The notes beneath the pieces were generated by a model that saw nothing but the letters and a program-made list of their open reading frames with translations, made no database searches and had not been told where the DNA came from. Shown here one piece after another: positions 15,704-20,927 of a stretch of 20,927 bases of DNA. Numbering within the stretch: the stretch's first letter is position 1; each line of letters begins with the position of its first letter. The position numbers and the translations under genes were made by a program. The stretch is from CAYUIS01 sp964444825 (GTDB lineage Bacteria > Chloroflexota > Anaerolineae > B4-G1), in the NCBI GenBank assembly GCA_964444825.1, contig CAYUIS010000089.1, positions 1 to 20,927 of the forward strand. The letters are read 5' to 3'.

Positions 15704-15797
15704 CAGGTGCGGTGCACATTCTCGTGCGCTGCACCTGGTCATCGTCAGCGTGGCCCGTTTCTTGTGCGCCGCACCTGATCATCCCCACCGCTACCTA
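15704..15797. repeat. Hairpin plus imperfect 40-bp tandem repeat
   Basis: CAGGTGCGGTGCAC (15704-15717) pairs over 14 positions (two G-U) with 15724-15737 across a 6-base loop. A second copy of that 3' arm lies exactly 40 bp on at 15764-15777 and could pair with the same 5' arm with one G-U pair. Units 15718-15747 and 15758-15787 match at 24 of 30 positions. It follows the terminator by 9 bp. It may be a dispersed repeat or an RNA switch; function unknown. Confidence 0.5.
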
Positions 15798-15965
15798 TTT
15801 CCCGAGGATTCCGCACGTTGTGGAACAGGATTCAGCATTTGATCCAGCCGACGTAGACCTGTTCGGTGCGATAGGAATAGCGTTTGAGGCGGATGGCATT
15901 CCTTCGGCAAGATCAGGACAGGCACGAACTTGATCCAACAGTCTCTTGCGGCGCTACTCTTCCAT
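15788..15965 (-). pseudogene. Remnant of a tyrosine recombinase (XerC/integron-integrase-like), N-terminal SAM-like domain
   Basis: On the minus strand broken frames reconstitute the usual integrase N-terminus: RRKRLLDQVR, then in another frame RLKRYSYRTEQVYVGWIKC (15835-15891) ending at a stop, then ILFHNVRNPREI in a third frame. Intact relatives read roughly LLDQVRxxIRLKHYSxRTExxYxxWIxRFILFHxxRHPxEMG, so this is a fragment with at least two frameshifts and no catalytic domain (the Arg-His-Arg-Tyr core is absent). A minus-strand ATG at 15963-15965 is followed by TAG two codons later. It marks a past mobile-element or integrase insertion between the Hdr operon and the surface-protein gene. 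Confidence 0.65.
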
Positions 15966-15981
15966 GGGCTGACTCCTCCGT

Positions 15982-16010
15982 TTGACATTTAAAGAATTCG
16001 GGTGGATAAT
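15982..16010 (+). promoter_or_regulatory. Near-consensus sigma-70 promoter
   Basis: TTGACA (15982-15987) is a perfect -35 box and GATAAT (16005-16010) a 5/6 -10 box, with a 17-bp spacer. It reads toward the beta-helix surface-protein gene, giving an estimated transcript start near 16017 and a leader of about 280 nt. The position just beside the integrase remnant suggests that it may have arrived with, or been left by, the mobile element. Confidence 0.7.
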
Positions 16011-16299
16011 ATAGTTTCGTCGGATCTGCATTGCAGCCAGATTGCCCACCAAGGCTCCATGCACCATAGCCGGAACTCGGCAGAGTCACCCTCTAGGGAG
16101 TGCTAGACTGAATTATTCAGTCCAGGGACCCAGCTAGATAGGCCGAAATGGTTCGGTCTACTCAATAGCTGGGCGGCGCTTCCAGTCTTTAGCACAGCTT
16201 GCCTCACTAGTTTGTCCTTGCATTGGCGTTCAGTAGAAAGAAGGCTCTACCATAATAGAGATTACGGCCACTTCCATTGTGGATGAATGAGGAGGAGAA
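16011..16299 (+). other. Gene-free structured leader of the surface-protein gene
   Basis: No coding frame is supported here. Two structures stand out. GACTGAAT (16106-16113) and ATTCAGTC (16115-16122) form a 17-bp palindrome around one T. Just after it, CCCAGCTA (16129-16136) pairs with TAGCTGGG (16166-16173) and encloses an inner stem CCGAA/TTCGG (16143-16147, 16152-16156) with loop ATGG. I do not recognise a riboswitch consensus. It could be a regulatory 5' UTR, a small RNA, or an old element end. Confidence 0.45.
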
Positions 16300-19200
16300 A
16301 TGACCATAAGAATCAAACTTATCACTGGATCGTTTGTTGTGAGTCTGGGATTGGCTATCGTCATGCTGTGGTTGATGGACGGCCGGTTCGCAGCCGTCAG
16401 CGCTGCGCCGGCGGATGAACTGCACGTCTGTCTCGGCGGATGTCCGTATGCATCCGTGCAGGCGGCCGTGGACGCTGCCAGCGAGGGGGATGTAATTAAG
16501 GTGGCCGCCGGCACCTACACCGGCGTGAGCGCGCGCGAGGGCATCACTCAGATGGTCTATCTCGACAAGGCGGTGATGATCCAGGGCGGCTACACTACCA
16601 GCAACTGGACCACGCCGGACCCCGAGGCCAACGTCACCACGCTGGATGCGCAGGGGCAGGGGCGCGTGTTCTACATCAGCGTGGATGGTATTCTCACCAT
16701 CGCCGGGCTGCACATCACCGGCGGCGACGCGACGGGACTGGACCCCGAGGAACGTGGCGGTGGGATGTATGCACAGATACAGGTGCAAATCGAACCGCCA
16801 GACACCCTCATTGCGGACAACCATATCTACAGCAACACCGCCTACAATGGCGGCGGTGTCTATCTTGATCAATGGGCCGGCTTTACCCTCCGCGGAAATA
16901 CCATCGTCTCGAATACGGCCGAGCGCGCCGGCGGCGGGATGGTTGTCCACGGGGTTCTCATTACGCTGATCGACAATGTCTTTGCCGCTAACAGCGCCCA
17001 ATTTGGCGGCGGGCTGGACGTGGAATACAGCGACGCCGTCCTGCAAGGCAACACCTTCCGCGCCAACAGCGCTACCTCGGCGGGCGGCGGCGTGTATGTC
17101 TTTAACAGCACGGCCAAGTTTGACACGAACATCGTCGTTTCCAATACGGCCCAACGCGGCGGCGGGCTGGCCATCTTTGGATGGTACTATCACGACCCGA
17201 CCCCTTGGCCCTGGCGGGACAGCGCCTGGGTTAACACGCTCGTCGCCGACAACCATGCCAGTATCGAAGGTACCGGCATCTACATTTCCGGCGCTCCTCT
17301 TCACCTGCGGCATACCACCCTGGCGCGCAACAGCGGCGGGGACGGCAGCGGGATAACCATCGGCGGTTGGAACCCCTGGTCAACGTCGGGAACCTCGACG
17401 GTAGATGTGCGCAATACCATCGTGGCGAACCAAGGTGTAGGCTTGAGCGTCGCCGACGTCAGCACGGTGGACATTGACAGCATCCTCTGGTACAGCACGC
17501 CCATCTCCGTTTCTCAAGTGCCCCAGGCGATGGTGGCTGTGCAGAACCAGATCACAGATGATCCGGCCTTTGTGGATCCCGACGACGGAGACTATCACAT
17601 CGGCGCGGCTTCTGCTGCCCGCGATGTCGGAATTGTGACAGAGACGCCGACAGATATGGACGGCCAGGTGCGGCCGATGGGGTTCGGCTACGACCTGGGC
17701 GCGGATGAATATTCCGAGGCGGCGCTGAGCCTGGTCATAGCTCCCTCACTGTCGGGAACCAACGTGGGCGAGGAATTGATCTACACCATCGTCGTGAGCA
17801 GCAGTGGCTCAGAGAACACGAGCGGGGTGGTTATCACCGGCACGCTGGACGGCTGGCAGAGGGCCGTTCTGGTCGAGTCATCCTTGGGCAGTTGCACTAT
17901 CGAAGATGCGGGGTGGGGTGGCCACGTTGTGTGCGCCCCCTACTGGGAACCTGGCACGCTGATGATCGGCGAGTCCGTCGCCATCACGCTCACCGTGCAC
18001 GTATCGCCCACGGCGTCTCTGGGACAGGCCATGACCACCACCGTCGTGGCGCGGGCGAGCGAGGCCGCCAACAGCACCCAGGCAGTTGTGTACGCCCAGG
18101 ACTGTCACGCGCGCATCGGGAATGACCCCACAGAATACACATCTGTTCAGGCGGCGGTAGACGCGGCTGATCCCGGCGCGCTGGTCAAGGTGGCTGGCAC
18201 GTGCATGGGTGTGAACGGCCCCGAGGGCGCGCGCCAGCAAGTTTACCTGTACAAGAAGCTCCTGACCATCCAGGGCGGCTACACGATCACAAATTGGACA
18301 ATGCCGGATCCCGAGGCCAATGTCACCACGCTAGATGCGCGCGGGCAGGGGCGCGTAATGTTCATCCATTTGCTTTGGCCAGTCCCCGACATAGGAATAG
18401 GGTCTGTGATTGATGGCCTGCACATCACCGGCGGGAACGCCTACGGGCAAGTGGGGGGACATTCCCCTATCGAAAGAGATGGGAGCGCCGGCGGCGGGGT
18501 GTACGTTTTTGGGTTAGGTCCTACACTTTCGAACAACCACATCTTTGGGAACACCGCCAGCGGCGGCGGCGGAGTGTATACGAGCTTTAGCGATCTTGAT
18601 GTGCGTGGGAATATCTTTACCGCTAACACTGCGCTGGGGGATGGCGGCGGGCTTCTGGTGCATGCCGGAGTCGCCTTCCTGACGGAAAATGTCTTCGACT
18701 CGAATACCGCCGACCGGGGAGGCGGATTGTGGGTGGATGGGAGCGGCGCTCCGCTCAAGAGGAACACCTTTGTTGCCAACACCGCTCACACTGCCGGCGG
18801 TGGACTGTACCTGAATATGGATGGCAGCAATGCGAAACTCTACGAGACTCTTGTCGTATCGAATACTGCTGAACGCGGTGGTGGGCTGGCCATAACAGGT
18901 GGCGGACCTAACGTTTGGGGCAGGAACGCCACTTTGATCAATACGGTTGTCGCCGACAACCAGGCCAGCGTTGAGGGCGGCGGGATGTACATTGGTTCGG
19001 CTTACTCCGTCCAACTGTTGCACACCACCCTGGCGCGCAACAGCGGTGGGGATGGCAGCGGCGTGACGCTGGGTTGGTATGGGTATGATGACTGGCAGTG
19101 GTCGGGGCCTTCGACCGTGGTCATGACCAATACCATTCTGGCTAACCAAGACGTGGGCATCCGCGTGGCGGACGGCAGTACGGTCACCGTCAACGGCATC

Positions 19201-20927
19201 CTCTGGCATGGCACCTCCATCACCATTTCTCAATCTCTTACGGCCACAGTGTCGGTGCAGAATCAGCATACGGGCGACCCGGCCTTCCTGGACCCGGACG
19301 GTGGGGATTATCACATCGGCGCGGCCTCGGCCGCCCGCGACGCCGGGGTGGATAGCGGCGTGACCACGGACATGGACGGCCAACTGCGTCCGATGGGCCT
19401 GGGCTGGGACATTGGCGCGGACGAGTACCCGGCGCCGGCGCTGAGCGTCAGCAACCAACCCTCTGCGGCGTATGTGAACCGAGGCCAGGCGATGACCTAT
19501 ACTCTCGGTGTAACCAACATCGGCGCGGGGAGTGTTGCCGCGACGGGCGTGGTGCTTACCGACACGCTGGACAACTGGCAGCAGGCCACCGGCGCTGTTG
19601 CCTCGGTGGGAAACTGCACCATCACCAATCCCGGTTGGGGGGGCGCACTTGTGTGTTCAGTTGGCGCGTTGAGCACCGGCGCGAGCGCGACGATCACCCT
19701 GACGGTGGAGGTGTCTGGCGCTGCGCCCTTGGGACAGGCGATGGTGAACACGGCGACGGCGCGGGCGAATGAAGCGCGCAGCAGCACGACTCAGGCCACG
19801 ACCTACGCGCAAGATTGCCATGTGCGCCTCAATGACGACCCGACAGAATACACCACGGTCCAGGCGGCGGTGGACGCCGCCAGTCCTGGCGATGTGGTCA
19901 AGGTAGCCGGTACCTGCCTGGGGGTCGGCGAACGGGATGGGCTGCGCCAGCAGGTTTACCTGGACAAGAGCCTCACCGTCGAGGGCGGCTACACGCCGGC
20001 GAACTGGATCACGCCCGATCCAGCGGCAAACCCCACCACGCTGGACGCGCTGGGCGCAGGGCGCGTAGTCTACATCACCGGCGCTATCAGCCCGACAATT
20101 GAAGGATTGCACCTCACCAACGGCGACGCGGCCGGGTTGGGGCCTTTTGAGTGGGGGAGAACCTGGAATGCCGGAAATGGCTTATACGTTGTCAGCGCCA
20201 CGGCCACGATCAGCCATAACTGGATCTACAACAACACCTACAGCGACGAGTATACCCTGGGCGGCGGCGTATTCTTGCATAACAGCGACAGCGCCGTATC
20301 CGGCAACGCCATCTTTAGCAACACAGCCAGGTACGGTGGTGGGGTCCTATCGTATTTCAGCGCGACCACGTTGAGCAACAACACGATCCTGTCGAATACC
20401 GCTTTGCATGATGGTGGCGGTATATGCGTGTGGGATGTAGCCAATGTCCTCACCGGCAATGTCATCCGGAGCAACACCGCCCACTGGTCCGGTGGGGGGA
20501 TCAACGTGGATGCGCCCAACTCCACGTTGATCAACAACATCGTCAGCGATAACTTCGCCGGTGTCTCCGGTAGCGGTATGACTATTTTCCAAGACGCCCA
20601 ACTCTGGCACACCACCCTTGCCGGCAATACTGGCGGTGATGGCAGCGGTATCTACGTCGCTAATTCAGGCGCATCCACTTATGCTGCTTTTACCAACACT
20701 CTCCTGGCGCAGCACAGCGTGGGTATCAGTGTCACCGGGGGCAACACCGTCACGGTCAACGGCATCCTCTGGTATGCCACCCCCATTACCGTCTCGCGGG
20801 CCACGACCGCCACCGTAGCCGCACAGAATCAGCACACAGGCGACCCGGCCTTTGCCCCCGATGGCTACCATCTGACGGCTGGTTCGGCGGCCATTGACAA
20901 GGGCGTGAATGCAGGCGTCACCGTGGA
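16300..20927 (+). CDS. Giant secreted/surface parallel beta-helix protein with DUF11-type domains, 3' partial
   Basis: Open from ATG 16300 (GGAGGAG at 16291-16297) to the window edge, at least 1542 residues with no stop. A signal peptide is visible: MTIRIK, a hydrophobic stretch, and an AVSAAPA cleavage region near residue 35. Three homologous modules start at residues 44, 602 and 1173, each opening with a Cys, YxSVQAAVDAA and VKVAxGT, then GGYT-NW, a long run of NTIxSNTAxxGGG rungs of a right-handed beta-helix, and (modules 1 and 2) RPMGxGxDxGADEY. DUF11-like beta-sandwich linkers lie at about 475-600 and 1047-1170. Likely exported and involved in adhesion, surface coat or polysaccharide binding; no catalytic residues can be assigned. 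Cell anchoring would be at the unseen C-terminus. The style is common in Anaerolineae. Unrelated to the redox operon. Confidence 0.85.
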   Translation, partial: MTIRIKLITGSFVVSLGLAIVMLWLMDGRFAAVSAAPADELHVCLGGCPYASVQAAVDAASEGDVIKVAAGTYTGVSAREGITQMVYLDKAVMIQGGYTTSNWTTPDPEANVTTLDAQGQGRVFYISVDGILTIAGLHITGGDATGLDPEERGGGMYAQIQVQIEPPDTLIADNHIYSNTAYNGGGVYLDQWAGFTLRGNTIVSNTAERAGGGMVVHGVLITLIDNVFAANSAQFGGGLDVEYSDAVLQGNTFRANSATSAGGGVYVFNSTAKFDTNIVVSNTAQRGGGLAIFGWYYHDPTPWPWRDSAWVNTLVADNHASIEGTGIYISGAPLHLRHTTLARNSGGDGSGITIGGWNPWSTSGTSTVDVRNTIVANQGVGLSVADVSTVDIDSILWYSTPISVSQVPQAMVAVQNQITDDPAFVDPDDGDYHIGAASAARDVGIVTETPTDMDGQVRPMGFGYDLGADEYSEAALSLVIAPSLSGTNVGEELIYTIVVSSSGSENTSGVVITGTLDGWQRAVLVESSLGSCTIEDAGWGGHVVCAPYWEPGTLMIGESVAITLTVHVSPTASLGQAMTTTVVARASEAANSTQAVVYAQDCHARIGNDPTEYTSVQAAVDAADPGALVKVAGTCMGVNGPEGARQQVYLYKKLLTIQGGYTITNWTMPDPEANVTTLDARGQGRVMFIHLLWPVPDIGIGSVIDGLHITGGNAYGQVGGHSPIERDGSAGGGVYVFGLGPTLSNNHIFGNTASGGGGVYTSFSDLDVRGNIFTANTALGDGGGLLVHAGVAFLTENVFDSNTADRGGGLWVDGSGAPLKRNTFVANTAHTAGGGLYLNMDGSNAKLYETLVVSNTAERGGGLAITGGGPNVWGRNATLINTVVADNQASVEGGGMYIGSAYSVQLLHTTLARNSGGDGSGVTLGWYGYDDWQWSGPSTVVMTNTILANQDVGIRVADGSTVTVNGILWHGTSITISQSLTATVSVQNQHTGDPAFLDPDGGDYHIGAASAARDAGVDSGVTTDMDGQLRPMGLGWDIGADEYPAPALSVSNQPSAAYVNRGQAMTYTLGVTNIGAGSVAATGVVLTDTLDNWQQATGAVASVGNCTITNPGWGGALVCSVGALSTGASATITLTVEVSGAAPLGQAMVNTATARANEARSSTTQATTYAQDCHVRLNDDPTEYTTVQAAVDAASPGDVVKVAGTCLGVGERDGLRQQVYLDKSLTVEGGYTPANWITPDPAANPTTLDALGAGRVVYITGAISPTIEGLHLTNGDAAGLGPFEWGRTWNAGNGLYVVSATATISHNWIYNNTYSDEYTLGGGVFLHNSDSAVSGNAIFSNTARYGGGVLSYFSATTLSNNTILSNTALHDGGGICVWDVANVLTGNVIRSNTAHWSGGGINVDAPNSTLINNIVSDNFAGVSGSGMTIFQDAQLWHTTLAGNTGGDGSGIYVANSGASTYAAFTNTLLAQHSVGISVTGGNTVTVNGILWYATPITVSRATTATVAAQNQHTGDPAFAPDGYHLTAGSAAIDKGVNAGVTV
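16429..20927 (+). repeat. Three tandem modules of about 1.7 kb within the surface-protein gene
   Basis: Modules begin at 16429, 18103 and 19816. Alignable landmarks recur at spacings of 1689 and 1710-1713 bp: for example the segment beginning CCCGAGGCCAA at 16621 and 18310 and its counterpart at 20020. A 42-bp block encoding HTTLARNSGGDGSG lies at 17311-17352 and 19021-19062 (38 of 42 identical), and more diverged at 20608-20649. These indicate internal duplication and possible recombination or copy-number change. Confidence 0.8.

Noticed and set aside
12458..15742. Very long open frame on the minus strand (over 1000 codons)
   Set aside because: It is antisense to hdrA and the phosphatase, has low-complexity His/Gly/Asp-rich translation and no family motif; such frames arise from GC-rich codon bias.
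16011..16299. Known riboswitch (c-di-GMP, cobalamin, T-box) in the leader
   Set aside because: I could not match the conserved core of any of these classes by eye; only inverted repeats are supported.
1..20927. tRNA, rRNA, CRISPR array, intact insertion sequence
   Set aside because: None was recognised: no cloverleaf with acceptor/anticodon pattern, no regularly spaced repeats, no transposase motifs apart from the integrase remnant.

Overview
The window is GC-rich and every intact gene lies on the plus strand. The genes read as a strictly anaerobic bacterium. The modular beta-helix/DUF11 surface protein at the right end has the style of Chloroflexota, class Anaerolineae; that placement is inference from protein style and no marker gene is present.

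Region 1 (1-3658) is the end of a class I fumarase beta subunit followed by a tightly packed korDABC set: the four subunits of 2-oxoglutarate:ferredoxin oxidoreductase, with 4-bp start/stop overlaps. Region 2 (3722-9729) is an unusual heterodisulfide-reductase-like set. It holds two short HdrA proteins (FAD core plus inserted ferredoxin only), a third HdrA with the complementary parts (N-terminal domain, FAD core and C-terminal ferredoxin, but no insert and no CxxC motif), a free-standing MvhD, and an HdrD-like protein (HdrC and HdrB halves fused). A ROK sugar kinase (9861-10763) follows a 131-bp gap with three inverted repeats.

Region 3 (10767-15640) is a second, more canonical set: HdrC, HdrB, a HAD phosphatase, and a full-length HdrA fused to MvhD and a zinc ribbon. 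This last gene has an in-frame TGA at 13643-13645, exactly where the short paralogues carry the second cysteine of DCSTC. A perfect 7-bp hairpin with a GGTC loop follows 20 bases downstream. I read it as one 863-residue selenoprotein, not two genes. This is the most notable feature of the window.

Together the genes suggest cytosolic flavin-based electron transfer. KOR makes or uses reduced ferredoxin, and the two Hdr/MvhD modules exchange electrons between ferredoxin, an unknown partner and a disulfide- or thiol-type substrate at the CCG-domain subunits. No hydrogenase, formate dehydrogenase, NADH module or selenocysteine machinery gene is present in the window, so the partner and the Sec apparatus must be elsewhere.

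Region 4 (15641-16299) has no intact gene. It contains a strong terminator hairpin, a second hairpin with a tandem repeat, a decayed tyrosine-recombinase remnant on the minus strand, and a near-consensus promoter with a structured leader. Region 5 (16300 to the end) is the start of a very large secreted protein of at least 1542 residues, built of three homologous beta-helix modules separated by DUF11-type domains; it runs out of the window.
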